DNA of 64,000 nt from Helicoverpa zea. Lineage: Eukaryota > Arthropoda > Insecta > Lepidoptera > Noctuidae. The position numbers were made by a program, and so were the translations under genes. Every line of letters starts with the position of its first letter. The stretch's first letter is position 1. Under the pieces are notes generated by a model that was given only the letters and a program-made list of their open reading frames with translations, searched no databases and was not told the origin of the DNA. The stretch lies in the NCBI RefSeq assembly GCF_022581195.2, contig NC_061482.1:16988001-17052000 (forward strand), read 5' to 3'. Shown in pieces: positions 36,901 through 48,535 of this stretch.

Positions 36901-37640
36901 AGGCATCTTATGAAGTCACTTATTTTTTTCAAAACCTTCACACCTTTACTAAAATATCTTCAATGAGCGATTGCTCATTTCTCAAAAGTTTTTTCATCTC
37001 TTTGGATTGGCTCGGAATTATTAAATGTCTTTTTACAAGGGACGGGCAAACCAAAATGTTCACATTTCGATCAAACCAAAACATTTACTAACTTCATCAA
37101 TTGGCTTAAAATAACTTAAATCTATTTTGATTTTTCTAAATTAATCGTCTTTTACATGGGAGGGTCTCATCTTACGTATGTCTAATTGGTCGATTTAACT
37201 ATTTCAAAATTTTTTCAATATTATAAAGTAATTTCTTTTTTCAAAACGTATAAATCTTAAGATCAAACGTGACTTTCAGACTGTACTTTTCAACAACACT
37301 GAATTTTTCAAAATTAAATGTTTATAAACTTTTTTCGATCTTAAAATAACTAAAAAAACCTGGATTTTTCGAAATTTTAAGGTATCAACGGCATGTAAAT
37401 ATAAGTCACATCCGCAATTCTTGCCAAATATTTTTATTATTTTTAAGTGAGAATGAAACTGCGCGATTGATGTACGAATAATCTTTGTGAGAAGTGTATT
37501 TTATATTTTTCCTGCGACATATTATGTGTCTATGTCAACATTTACTCAAATATTATGTGTCTGTAACGATATCATGTAATCGCTAAAATAAAATAAAGTG
37601 CTTATGAAAATTTTGTATTTCTATTTCTCATCCAAATAGT
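33920..37640. other. Gene-free region with diverged module-related phrases
   Basis: No coding exon was recognised. Related phrases recur at long spacing: TATCTTCGGGAGAATGAAGC (34095), TATCCTTCGGAGAATGAAGG (35650) and a similar stretch at 32260. GTACTGGTATTTTT, GTACTGGTACTTTAA and AACTGGTGTTTTAA occur near 32130, 32370 and 34190. An inverted pair, TTTCACAGCGTGGGAAGC (36788) and GACTTCTCACGCTGTGTC (36868), could form a hairpin. AATAAA signals lie near 37588. It may be part of one large degenerate repeat or a long non-coding transcript. Confidence 0.35.
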
Positions 37641-37887
37641 TTTTACACCTGCGTCCCGAGTAAATCATGCACATGGATAAGTCCGTGCTCTTACGGCCGC
37701 TGCCGGCCGCTGCTCTTTCAGTGGGAATTGACCCTTAAAAGCCGCATAGACAAAGTGACTTTCGTTTTGATAATATTAGTAAAGACTAAATTGTGCCCGC
37801 GACTTCGTACGCGTGCTATTAGGATTTTGTGTAAAGAAAAAAATATATTACTCTCATCATTACTATGACCATCGTCATAGTAATCAT

Positions 37888-38105
37888 CACCCTCATCATG
37901 ATCCCCTTTCATCAGCCATCACCCTCATCATGATCACCTTTCATCAAACATCACCCTCATCATGATCACCTTTCATCAACCATCACCCTCATCATGATCA
38001 CCTTTCATCAACCATCACCCTCATCATGATCACCTTTCATCAACCATCATGATCACCTTTCATCAACCATCATGATCACCTTTCATCAACCATCACCCTC
38101 ATCAA
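37888..38105. repeat. 32-bp minisatellite (CATCACCCTCATCATGATCA)
   Basis: About five units of CACCCTCATCATGATCACCT plus TTCATCAACCAT (32 bp), followed by two 23-bp shortened units (CATGATCACCTTTCATCAAC plus CAT) and a final partial unit. Flanked by looser CAT/ATC-rich sequence from 37855 to about 38290. Confidence 0.9.
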
Positions 38106-38639
38106 ATATCATCATGACCATAATCTTAACCATCCTATCATCAGCATAATCGTCTCTATCACCATAATCATTATGACCTTCCGTCATCGCCAATCATTAC
38201 CATAGTCACCAATATCATAATATTCATAACCACTATTATCACCACTTTGACAGCATCATCACCAGCACATTAGCCCATCATCATCATCGTCTCCTGACTA
38301 AAAATGCCGACATTCTCTATCTATTAACATCAAGTAGGTATCTGACTTGAGAGTCTTGGAAATTTTACTACTAAAACTCATTAAATTAATTATATCTTTT
38401 GATATTATATAGTGAACCGATTTTGATGAAACGAAGACTAAAAGTAATAGGCGGACCAGAGAAAGGCTTCTCTTCTACAAGTTACATAAAAAAAATCATA
38501 GCAAAGCCGTAAAAAAAGTATTTACTCATCTGCCTAGGCCTCCACGACTCATGTATTCAAAGAACGCAAAGCAACGAGATGTCATTTTTAAGGTCATTAT
38601 CATCATCATCTGGTCTTCTGTCCAGGTAAGCATCATAAT

Positions 38640-39000
38640 ATGGAGTTCATCATCAACCTAGCCTTTTCCCAACTATGTTAGACGCTGCTGAATATCGGAG
38701 TTTTATATAGAGCGACTGGGTATCTGGCCTCCACCAATTATAGTTATCGACACGGATATTGAGCCCTGACCTTCACCTGCGCAGAAGCTATTTATTGGAT
38801 TATTGCGTTATGTGTACAGTGCGCAAAGCGATCCCCACTCTTGCGCCGAGAGCTCAATATCGGTGCCGATAACTATACATGCGCAACCCTGGCTACAGAA
38901 AACGATTGTCAAAGATGTTCAAATGACAGCCGGACCACACGAAACTCGGAAGAACTCGTAATGACAAGATGGTCACCCATCCATCGTATGGAATTACAGA
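38640..39000 (-). repeat. 5S-headed SINE (reverse) interrupted by a MITE
   Basis: Read in reverse it has GGATGGGTGACCATCTTGTC (head side) and GGCTGTCATTTGAACATCTT. After the MITE at 38739-38877 it continues with body phrases like AGCGACTGGGTATCTGGCC. The 139-codon frame starting at 38841 is built from this repeat. Confidence 0.55.
38739..38877. mobile_element. MITE family D (TATAGTTATCG ends)
   Basis: A 139 bp element with ~26 bp inverted ends: TATAGTTATCGACACGGATA at the left and, reversed, TATAGTTATCGGCACCGATA at the right (2 mismatches), both followed by TTGAGC. It lies inside the reverse SINE copy, so it inserted later. No transposase. Confidence 0.7.
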
Positions 39001-39416
39001 AATATTCTTATTCACTAGAATCTGTGATCTTTCAACCAGGACACCACAGGTACCGGTATCCAGGGGTCTCACAGGTCTTTGGTTTTAATAAAACATGGAC
39101 CGGTGAATTCTTAGGACCTAAATATAGTAGTAAATTAAATAATAAGGTTCTTGTATCTGTAAAGTCTTCAATGGGTCTAGCCTCGCGGGAAGGCTTAGTT
39201 CCTCTGCCTACGCCATCAGAAAACTCAGTCAATTCACTGATGAGGACACAGCTCGACTAGTTTATTTTGGAGTCACTTTCACAGCGTGATGTTCTACGGT
39301 ATTCTACTACAGGGGAAAGCTGTAGACAGCGAGAACATTTTGATATTACAAAAAAAAAAGAGCTGTTTGTCCAATATACATATATATGTACTTACCAGAT
39401 TGGTAGCATACATTAG

Positions 39417-39640
39417 TTAAGGGAACTTTTTTTTTTCATAGCCCGTACTGTCCCACTGCTGGGCAAAGGCCTCCCCATTTTGCCTCCACACCTCTCGATC
39501 TTTTGAGTCCTCCCACCAATCAGGGTTGTAGGCGTCCAGGTCATCCCGCCACCTCTTTCGGGGCCTACCCCGCCTGCGATGTCTATCCTGTGGTAGCCAT
39601 TGTGTGACGATGTTGGCCATTTAAGGAAATAGGTACACTT
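39417..39640 (-). pseudogene. 5'-truncated non-LTR retrotransposon, ORF2 C-terminus
   Basis: The minus-strand frame ending near 39417 encodes RRRGRPRKRWRDDLDAY, DWWEDSKDREVWRQ and NGEAFAQQWDSTG. This matches the C-terminus of lepidopteran RTE/endonuclease-reverse-transcriptase proteins (GRP-RWxDDL, then W..a.dR..W...geaf.qqw). It is followed by an A-rich tail (plus-strand T run at 39429-39438). No reverse transcriptase domain remains, so this is a dead 5' truncation, the usual LINE outcome. Confidence 0.75.
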
Positions 39641-39674
39641 ACGGGGACATCGCAATTCATCTCTGACAATATAT

Positions 39675-39880
39675 ACACTAGCCGTTTTCCGCGGTCTCGA
39701 GCGCATCCCGTGGGAACTATACTGTCCCTGCCGGTATAAAATATACCTAGCCTATGTTAGTCGGGAAGAGTGTAGCTATCCAGCAGTGAAAGAATTTTAC
39801 AAATCGGTTCAGTAGTTTCGGAGCCTTGACGGGAACAAACAAACAAAAAAGATTTTTTTTTTATATTAGTAGATTATGCA
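39675..39880 (+). repeat. Non-LTR-type 3' tail family, copy
   Basis: It carries TAGCCGTTTTCCGCGGTCTC, TCCCGTGGGAACTATACTG, TAGCCTATGTTAGTCGGGAA, CAAATCGGTTCAGTAGTTTC, GGGAACAAACAAACAAAAAA and TATATTAGTAGAT in family order. Confidence 0.65.
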
Positions 39881-40679
39881 CAATAATTACCTTTTCAGCA
39901 AGAAAAATGATGTCCACATTATTAACACTGGAAACAAGCTTCAACTGTGTGTACCCAAATCACAGGCTTCATAAGGTACATGATTAATTTATGGGGTTAG
40001 GTAAGTATTCCTTTTTATAAAAAACTTCCACAGTCGTTACTAGAATAACCATTTACAAAAGTTTAGGTCAAATCTATACTATCCAAGAAAGCGTGCTTAC
40101 ATGTAATAACTACTATTTAAGTATTATGAATATGTTTATGCGTAAACATGATTCTGACTGCAAACATTTTGGGTTTTTAATGTATGCTAAATGAGTGTAT
40201 GCCACACGATTTTCTGCGAAGTGAAGATTATGCCAAGTGTTGCTATGCTAAATAAGATTATGACATAAAAAGTTCTGCCATAAAAGGGGGACCAGTAATC
40301 ATTAGATGAACGATAAAAGCAGTTGGTTCTCATTTTGAACACTGAAGTGTTATAATTGAACTGTAAGAGTTATACTTGTAATTTGATTGTAATACAAATA
40401 ATCAGATTAGGATAACAGTAGAAGTAAAATGAAAACAACGTACGAACAATTATTATACATTTATTGAGATCTACTACAGTAATCAGAATCAATCGACAAC
40501 ATTTTGATTATGGCTTTGCAAAATATATTTTATGACAAATTAATATGGCTTTGCAAAACCGAAACATCTATAATTTAGTCACTTAAATCTCTCTTTACAG
40601 TAAGTTACACTTACTAATTAGCATTTTAGTATTACTTAGTTTACTTTACTATTTTAGTATCAAAAACAAGACAAAAACA

Positions 40680-40995
40680 ACATTCATATCATATGAAAAA
40701 AAATAAACAAAACAAGAAATGATCTCGTGTATTACACGAAACAAATGTCAAAACTCTTACAAAGCTAATAATACTCGCACACCAAAGTAGCGTTAGAAAG
40801 AATATATTATATGAAATCAAAAATAAACAAAACAGGAAGTCAAGTCTTGAATTACATGAAACAAATGTCAAAACTCTTACAAAGCTAATAATACTCGCAC
40901 ACCAAAGTAAACAGTAGTAATAATATATTATACGAAATCAAAAATAAACATAACAAGAAGACATCTAATGAATTACACAAAACAAATGTATATCA
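40680..40995. repeat. 120-bp tandem repeat, ~2.6 units
   Basis: The block ACAAATGTCAAAACTCTTAC, AAAGCTAATAATACTCGCAC, ACCAAAGTA occurs at 40741 and again exactly 120 bp later at 40861. It is joined by ATATTATA(T/C)GAAATCAAAAAT and AAACAAAACAAGAA-type sequence, which occurs three times. Identity of the two full units is high. It is non-coding. Confidence 0.85.
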
Positions 40996-41048
40996 AATAA
41001 AGCGTATACACTAAATAATTGAAAATTAATTAAATGAATTGATAATAA

Positions 41049-41722
41049 CACTGGTCAACAGCATTTTTGGTGCAAAGGTGAAATATATCATTTCTTATAG
41101 ATTATTTGATACGTAATCGAAGTCCAGAACATAAAGTTGCACTAGCACGTAGGGATTTAGAGATATACCCCTCCTAATGTACCAAAAACGCGTTTTTTAA
41201 CGATATTTGACGATTTTTTTGAAAGACAGCAAAATTGTTTTTTTAGTTTCTATCTATACTTCTATAGCATTATACAGTAGAACTCTTCCCGATTGAAATT
41301 CATTTTTATTTCGAACGCTAAGAGTTTAAATTTTCATGAAATATGTATACAGCTACGATAGTTCGATCTTCCCTATATTTTATTTGGCCTGTTAGTATGA
41401 AAAAACTCCACTTTTGATATAAAATGGTATATATTGAGAAATAAAACTTGCAAAAATATAAATTAAAATGGGGTTAATGCGGGGAAAGAAGTACTATTTA
41501 ACGCTTTAGTAAGAAATTACTAGAAAATTCTGCTGTCCCCAAAAAATTACATTAAATTTCATAAAAAACGCGTTTTTGGTATTTTAAGAGAGGTATATCT
41601 CTAAAACCCGACGAGCTAGTGCTACTTTATGTTCTGGACTTCGAATACGTATCAAAGATTCTACAAGAAATTGAATATTTCACCTTTGCACCAAAAAAAT
41701 AATAATAATTTGTTGACCAGTG
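41049..41722. mobile_element. Long-TIR MITE with TAA target duplication
   Basis: A 674 bp element with ~150 bp inverted ends that begin CACTGGTCAACA. Arm phrases include TTTTTGGTGCAAAGGTGAAA, TTTGATACGTA(A/T)TCGAAGTC and CCAGAACATAAAGT, then CAAAAACGCGTTTTTTA. TAA flanks both sides (41046-41048 and 41723-41725), which fits a PIF/Harbinger-type 3-bp target duplication. The middle is AT-rich without a transposase frame. One arm has an AT-rich (AATAATAAT) insertion near its end. Confidence 0.75.
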
Positions 41723-42084
41723 TAATCACTATCATAATCGTGACTAATTCCAAATAATCATATTTAGTAATTAAACACTAAACATATTTGTTCACATAAT
41801 CTTAGAATACATAATAACTTCACAGTTGTTATTTGAAACCGAATAATCGAATACAAAACAGTAAATCCTAAAATTATGATTACAACAAATTAGTTCTGTC
41901 CAATCAGGTAATCTAAAGTTTCAAAACATCATATAGCTATAATATAGGTACTTCGCTGAATTCTACCGCTATCTTAAGAGACTATCCAAAGAATAATAAA
42001 GGTGCACTATATCAGTTGCGCCATAAAGCAGACGCGCTTCGAGGTAGGTATACCTCGAGAATTCGATCTCAGACTTCTCTTACT

Positions 42085-42144
42085 CTGCCGGGGCTTCGGG
42101 TTGTCTGCCGGGGCTGCGGGTTGTCTGCCGGGGCTGCGGGTTGT
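42085..42144. repeat. Three tandem copies of a 20-bp GC-rich unit
   Basis: CTGCCGGGGCTGCGGGTTGT three times. The first copy has TTC where the others have TGC. Isolated in AT-rich DNA. Confidence 0.95.
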
Positions 42145-42283
42145 TCGAAAGAGATACCGCGGCCCTGGTACATAAAAGGCCAATGACGGAACACGACAGT
42201 TTTTAGTCAGTAAGAGTCTGACACTCCCTCACCGCTGCTAACCCACAGCGGGAGGGGTCATTTGATGATTGTTGACGTAGTTA

Positions 42284-42630
42284 AAAAAAAAACCGGCCAA
42301 GTGCGAGTCGGACTCGCATACGTAGGGTTCCGTACCATCCAAACTAACATTCTACATACATTTATGGATATCGAGCAAAAATGAGCAAAAAAATCACGTT
42401 TGTTGTATGGGGGACCCCCGTAATATTTATTTTATTCTAGTTTTCAGTATTTGTTGTTATAGCGGCAACAGAAATACATCATCTGGGAAAATTTCAACTC
42501 TCTAACTATCACGGTTCATGAGATACAGCCTGGTGACAAACGGACGGACGGACGGACGGGCGGACGGACGGACGGACAGAGGAGCGAAAACAATAGGGTT
42601 CCGTTTTATCCTTTGGGAACGGAACCCTAA
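42284..42630. repeat. Dispersed lepidopteran repeat (AGGGTTCCGTA family), copy 2
   Basis: Same blocks as 2676-2950: AAACCGGCCAAGTGCGAGTC, AGGGTTCCGTACC, TTGTTATAGCGGCAACAG, CACGGTTCATGAGATACAGC and GGAACGGAACCCTAA. This copy has an expanded (GACG)n run at about 42540-42578. Confidence 0.7.
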
Positions 42631-42642
42631 AAAAGACTTCTC

Positions 42643-44094
42643 TTACTCATCATTTGGCTCAACATTTTCGTCTGCGGAGCTAATGTCTACGCTGACTGTA
42701 AGCCGAGGCTCTGAGCTGGTAACCTCTGTATTAGAGCTGCTGGCCTCTGCATTAGAGCTGCTAACCTCCGTGCTAGATGGCGCCGAACGTTTGCGTTTAT
42801 ATTTTTTCAAACACAGAATTGGATGAACCTGAAAACACAAATCACAAATAATACGGTTCACATCATACATATGAACCGTAACAGAATTTTCATTTTTAAC
42901 ATTTGCATTCGACATCTTCACAGCTTTAGTTACCCAATAATATGTATATAGTCCAGTCACGCATTTTTCAACAGCTGATTTCAATAATCTATCTGTGGAT
43001 TTGCTTAAGGCTGCCCAGCCACGTCACTTTTTGTAGGACAGATAATCGGCCCGAATTTTTATAGGATGTTCTGACCGACTTTCTGTAGGACATGTGCGTT
43101 GCGTTATTGCCATCAGTGTGTTCTATTTTCCTCCGACAAAAAATGGGTCACCGATTATCGTACGTGTCGATTATATCCTAAATCCTATCTGTAGTAAACA
43201 AATCTTCAGACAGACAAGTTCACGTGATTTAGAGATATAGGAATTTTACTTACCCTAAGAGAGTCCGGGGTTTCCACACAGGCCACTCGAGGCGGCACGG
43301 GCAGTAAACGAAGCTTCGTCTTTCTTCCGACCTAAAATACACATGTTTAGAATTGCCAGTCTATTCGTGTCCAGCGACAAATCTAAACTTGAATAAAAAT
43401 GAACCATTGATAATTCTATGGTGTCATTTTTATAGTTTCAAAATGCCGCTTAACACAAATAAACCAGAAACCCCAAAGTATTAGTAAAAGTCAAAAATTT
43501 CATGCAATCCTATCCTTACCTCGCTCCATCAGAGTCCACTGGGAACTCAGATTCCAATACTTAATGTAATGTTTTCGTAACTAGCATTATCCAATGCTTA
43601 ACTTAATAAAATTCTTATTTTAAGAGATAATAGGTTATTTTTTTAATATTAAGTTATTATTTACCGTAAAAACCCGTATTTATCGTAATTACATGCCGTG
43701 TAAATATACCGCAACAACAATTTACGAGTCTTGTTATTTTCCGGTGACATATACCTACATATTTATAAACGGCTGGTAATAAAGCTTCGACAAAAAAGGG
43801 AAGAATTGACCTTACTCAATACTAAATCTACTGGCTGAAAACTATGCTTTGTAATTTTTCTTTACTTGCCTACTCATATTTCATAGACTGTGGTGCTACT
43901 TTAACTGTAACCCTGTATTGACAATATTATTCTTAGTGGTTATACAGAAAAATATAAAAATGTAATGTAATAACTTTTACTAGCATCATATAATATCAGT
44001 AAATAAATAATAAATATCATACTACTACACTTACTATACTTTTACTTACCACGGGTATTATGCTTCGATATCGGTAGCTACCCATTTCAGGCAT
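42643..44094 (-). CDS. Possible small three-exon gene, unknown function
   Basis: I do not recognise this gene. On the minus strand, three phase-0 segments with good splice sites join into one frame: 44094-44050 (ATG start; donor GTAAGT), 43331-43254 (acceptor ATTTTAG; donor GTAAGT) and 42828-42643 (acceptor TTTTCAG; ends at a stop). The product would be 102 aa: MPEMGSYRYRSIIPV, then GRKTKLRLLPVPPRV, then KKYKRKRSAPSST, a Ser/Thr-rich stretch and an acidic end (ADENVEPNDE). The start and LPVPP segment faintly recall the first half of THAP domains, but the zinc-binding Cys residues are absent. It could be a real small nuclear protein, a decayed THAP-type gene, or chance splice-site agreement. 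Confidence 0.3.
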
Positions 44095-44290
44095 TAAGAA
44101 GTTAGAACAGTCGTATTCATGGTTTGATCTAAATCCAGGTAGACTTTGGTTTCCTGGAATATTTTACTGTTATACATTGAACATTGCGCCATCGAGGTCG
44201 TCATAAAAATACAAAGTTGATTAGCCTTGCTATAAAAATAATTTATGTTTATATTATTTAGGGGATCATTAACAGCCAATTTCTTCATCA

Positions 44291-44405
44291 AAAGTAATGT
44301 CTAAAGTAAAAGTAACGGTCAAATTCGCTTTTTCTATTAGTTTTGCTGTCACTTTAGCCTTGAAAAAACGAATTTGACCGTTACTTTTACTTTAGACATT
44401 ACTTT
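44291..44405. repeat. Near-perfect hairpin, 37-bp arms
   Basis: AAAGTAATGTCTAAAGTAAA and AGTAACGGTCAAATTCG (44291-44327) are matched base for base by their reverse complement at 44369-44405, with a ~41 bp loop. It is probably a small foldback element or MITE. No coding potential. Confidence 0.85.
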
Positions 44406-44768
44406 GACTTTTATGATGTAGAAACTGGCCGTAAGTTACCAAAAGGTAACAGTAGAGTGCTCATAAAAATATAATAAAACAAAAAATAAGATACGATGTG
44501 CCATTTATCCAGATACTTTTTTTACATTTTATCGAACAACTATACAACGATCACTTAATTTAAATAATAAAACTCTTTCAAATGCGGCACGTAGCTACAC
44601 TAGAATATGGTACACACAAATTGTAATCACATCAATCTTACTTGAAGGCAAACAAAAATGTACAATTAATTGATACAGTTGACAGATGCTTATTGGTTAT
44701 AAATATCGATAAAACGTTGAAACACGCATATCGTGTTGGAACTTGCATATAATAAAAAAAAAAAACAA
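44406..44768. other. Intergenic, no gene recognised
   Basis: AT-rich sequence between the hairpin and the nested transposon. No feature supported. Confidence 0.45.
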
Positions 44769-45091
44769 ATCTAATCGGTTTAGTCTAAGAATGACTGATT
44801 CGCAAAATGACTACATGGTCTATAATTGACCAATTCTTGAAATGTACAATTCTTTAAATGACCGATTCTACCAATGACTGATTCTATAAAAGACCGATTC
44901 TTTTAAAGACCGATTCTATCATAGAGCAACACAGGCCACCGGCGGACCGGAGGGGAGTAGCCATACACAGGCGTTCCCCTCTGTCAAAGTACAAGTCCAA
45001 ATGGTCCTATGCGTACAATAAAACTAGTTGCAACTAAACTATTCGCTAGACTAAATCTAGTTGCGTGAGTGAATCGACGTCGTCGTAAAAA

Positions 45092-48000
45092 ATGCCGAAT
45101 TGTTCTGTTTTTTGCTGCAAAAAGAGATCTGCCACGTCAAATTTACAAAAAGATGGCGTTACCTTTCATATGTAAGTAATTTTTAATTACGTTATTGCTA
45201 TTTACTTCTTATAAACTTAAAAACTGCAATATTATCAATCGTGTTGTTTCGGATTTGTTTACCAACTAAGGCCGTGCGTCTTCATACAAAACGCGGATCG
45301 GTCGAGCGACAGATCCGAGTCTTTTTCCTAGAATTCGCTGTCACCGAGCGAGTGTTGTTGCCGGTTTGTTTGTAGATAGTTATCGATGAAAATGAGAAAG
45401 GTCAAGTCAAATCGGAGAAAGTTTTGAGATTAGGTTTTCTGATTTAAATAAAAATTACTGAGTGAGAACGTCAACTACATATAATGTGTTTTTATTTATA
45501 TATTGCAGGTTTCCTAAAGATCCAAATTTAAGAAATATATGGAAGACATTTTCTCATAACAGACCAACCTGGATTCCCACAAGAAATAGTGTCATTTGCT
45601 CAAATCATTTTAAGACCTCTGACTTTCAAGTGTTGGCGAACAATAGGAGGAGATTAGTCGATGGCGCCAAACCAACCGCCAACTGTATTTGTTCCGTAAG
45701 TTTTTATTTTATTCATGTGCAAGGTCATAGATAATATAATACTAGCTTAGGTAAACGAATAGTACATTCCACATGATGTACCTCGTTGACGTTAGTCATA
45801 GTGGTGAAATGAAGCCTACATTTTTAAACTTAATCTAATTTTCCAGAATCATCGACAATCATTAAATATACCAGATGAGAGGTTATCATCTAATGGGCCC
45901 ATTAATGACACTCGGACTATTCCTAATTCATTGACATCACCGTGTAGATCGTCAACTCCTCAAAATGTGAGTTGTTTTTAAATCGTTTATTGTAGAATCG
46001 CATATTGATAAATTTGTCATTCCTTCTATTTTACTGTTGAGATTAAGTAAATTATGTAAAGATATGATAAGAGATAATTATTTATTCATTTGTTTTCAGA
46101 CTCAGTCAAAGGAAACATCTAAAAAATCTGCTTCAATTCCCACTACTGCACTTACACCAAGAAAAAGAAAAATGCAGCAACAATTAGATTGTCAGAAAAA
46201 AAAAATTAAAAGGCTACAAGCTAAAAATCTTTTCTTAAAGAAAAAAGTTGCTGGGCTAGAAGAAATTCTTCAGAGTTTAGATGAAAAAGCTTTGATAGAT
46301 AAAGAGGAAAGGATGGTCCTGGAAAAAATAGGCGTTGAAGAAGCAGAGCTTATTAAGCGTCAATTAAAGAAATGTAAAAGTGGAAAGCTCTCACGAGCCA
46401 AGTATTCACCAGAACTGAGGTGTTTTGCTCTAACTCTCAACTTTTATTCCCCCAAAGCTTACAAGTATGTTCGTAAAACGTTTGGGACGTGTTTACCTGC
46501 TCCGCGTACTTTAACTAAATGGTATAGTAATATTGATGGACGGCCCGGTTTTACCAAAGAAGCCTTGGCGGCCTTAAAATATAAAGCCGATGCCAATCCA
46601 CATAGTAAAATTTACTGTACTTTAGTTTTCGATGAAATGAAAATAAAGACACAATCACATGACAATCCAAGTGGTGACAGACGATTCGGATATATTGATT
46701 ATGGTTTCGATTTAATAACTGATAATACAGATGAAGCTACAGATGTCCTAGTTTTTCTATTAGTAGGCATTAATACTCCATGGAAAGTCCCAATCGGATA
46801 TTTTTTAGTTAAAGGTACAAGTGCTAAGTTAAAAGCTCAACTTGTAACTAAAGCGTTTGAATTAGTACATGAAACCGGAATAGAAATAAAAGCGTTAACG
46901 TGTGACGGCGCAAAAGCAAATTTAGCGATGGCTACGGAACTGGGTTGCTGCTTAGTTGCAAATAAATTGCAAACTACTATATTAGATCCCACAACGGGGC
47001 AACGAGTTCACTTTTTTTTAGATCCAAGTCACATGTTAAAATTAATTAGAAACACTTTTTGTGACTACAAATGTTTTTACGATGATAATGAAAATAAAAT
47101 TCAATGGTTATTTGTGGAAGCATTACATAAAATACAGGAAGAAGAATTATTTTACATGGCTAACAAATTAAAAGCAAATCACATTTATTACAAAACAAAA
47201 ATAATGAATGTTCGCCTTGCAGCACAATTGTTCAGCGGAAGTGTTGCTGATGCGCTTTTGTTTTGTGAAAAAGAATTACATTTATCGGAGTTTAATGGAT
47301 CAACTGCAACTGCGAAGTTTATTTCACTGATAAACGACGTTTTTGATATATTGGATTCCCGGTCACGTCAAACTGGTTATAAAAGAGCATTAAACCATGA
47401 AAACTTTGAGAAAGCTTTTCGAAAAATGGATGAAGCTCAAAAGCTTTTGTTGAGCTTATCAGCCCATGTAAAGAAACGCAACGGGGAGTCGCATAAAATT
47501 AAATTAGTAGATTCTCCTCGATACACGGGTTTTTTAGGATTTTTGATCTGCATTGAGAGTACCAAATCTATCTTTCGAGATTTAATACAAAACCAACAAA
47601 ATGGCCTCAAATATATGCCACTACATAGGATAAGCCAAGATCACCTCGAACTATTTTTTTCCATAGTAAGGAGTCATGGTGGTTATTGCGATAATCCCTC
47701 AAGCTCCCAGTTTGAAGCAATTTATAAAAAAATTCTTGTTAATACAGAATTAACACAAACGGGAAACGGAACGAACTGCATTCCATTGGAAAAAATTACG
47801 ATACTGAATTGCACATCTGCACTAGAAAAAATTAATGCTTCAACAGTACGACAATACAATAGCAATGACGCTACTGACGAACACAATTTTGATAATTTTA
47901 CTGACGATTTAATTGATGAGATTGAAGCTCTAACTTTTTTATCCCCTTTTGCGGAAAAAGTTGTGGAGTACATAGCGGGATATGTTATTTTCTCAACAAA

Positions 48001-48421
48001 AAAAAAAATTAAATGCAATACGTGCATTAAAGGTTTGCTTGGGCCGATTGATGAAAAAAGTTTAATTCACCAGAAAAGCAAAGGAAAGTTACTGTATGCC
48101 TCAAAAGAAGTTATACTTTTATGCCGGATTTGTGAAAAAGACATAAGAAGACATTTAAGTGACGACAATAAACCTACACGATCTTGTACCACACATGAAG
48201 TTGTGACACGTTCCTTAAAACAATTTATTGGCAAAGACTTGTTTCCCTCAATCAGTTACCATTCACACGAAAACGATTTTACAAATCATAACTTGGAATT
48301 AGCAAGATTAATAATGCAAAAATATGCTGATACAAGAATTTCTTTCTTAATGAAAAAAACAAACCCCCAAAAATGTATTCGTCATATTTATAGAAAATTA
48401 ATCCATTTTAAAAACCAGTGA
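45092..48421 (+). CDS. THAP9-like P-element transposase, 4 exons, 902 aa
   Basis: Exons 45092-45171, 45509-45695, 45847-45966 and 46100-48421; GT-AG junctions with matching phases give 902 aa and a single stop. Human THAP9 is about the same length. The N-terminal THAP zinc finger (about 1-85) starts MPNCSVFCCKKR, has FHMFPKDPNLRNIW across the first junction, then ICSNHF, and ends in AKPT in place of AVPT. A Lys-rich coiled coil follows (about 150-190). The RNase H-like catalytic core has candidate acidic residues D307 (CTLVFDEMK), D398 (LTCDGAKAN) and E646 (QDHLELFFSIVR). The C-terminal part holds YIAGYVIF and paired Cys (NTCIKG, LLCRICEK). P-type transposases use GTP and cut at terminal inverted repeats; that is family knowledge. 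No frameshift or premature stop is seen, so it may be functional. Confidence 0.9.
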
Positions 48422-48525
48422 TAGTTCCGTATCAGTATCTTATCAGTAGTTTTTAAAAAGGATTAGTTTTATGTTATTAAAAAAAAATGGTAATTTTATT
48501 TGTTATATGTGATTTGATTATACAT

Positions 48526-48535
48526 AATAAATAAA
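48526..48535 (+). terminator. Polyadenylation signals of the transposase gene
   Basis: Overlapping AATAAA hexamers (AATAAATAAA) ~105 bp after the transposase stop codon and inside the element. Confidence 0.6.

Noticed and set aside
37888..38105. Regularly spaced repeat considered as a CRISPR-like array
   Set aside because: There are no unique spacers. It is a head-to-tail minisatellite in a eukaryotic genome.
38841..39260. 139-codon plus-strand frame
   Set aside because: It runs through a MITE end and a reverse SINE copy, so the protein is a by-product of repeats.
43515..43570. Extra upstream exon for the possible small gene at 42.6-44.1 kb (donor GAG/GTAAGG)
   Set aside because: In the phase required by the next exon it has an in-frame TGA just before the donor and no ATG after it. 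The 44050-44094 exon fits and this one does not.
47722..48027. 101-codon minus-strand frame inside the transposase exon
   Set aside because: It is the antisense shadow of the THAP9-like transposase.
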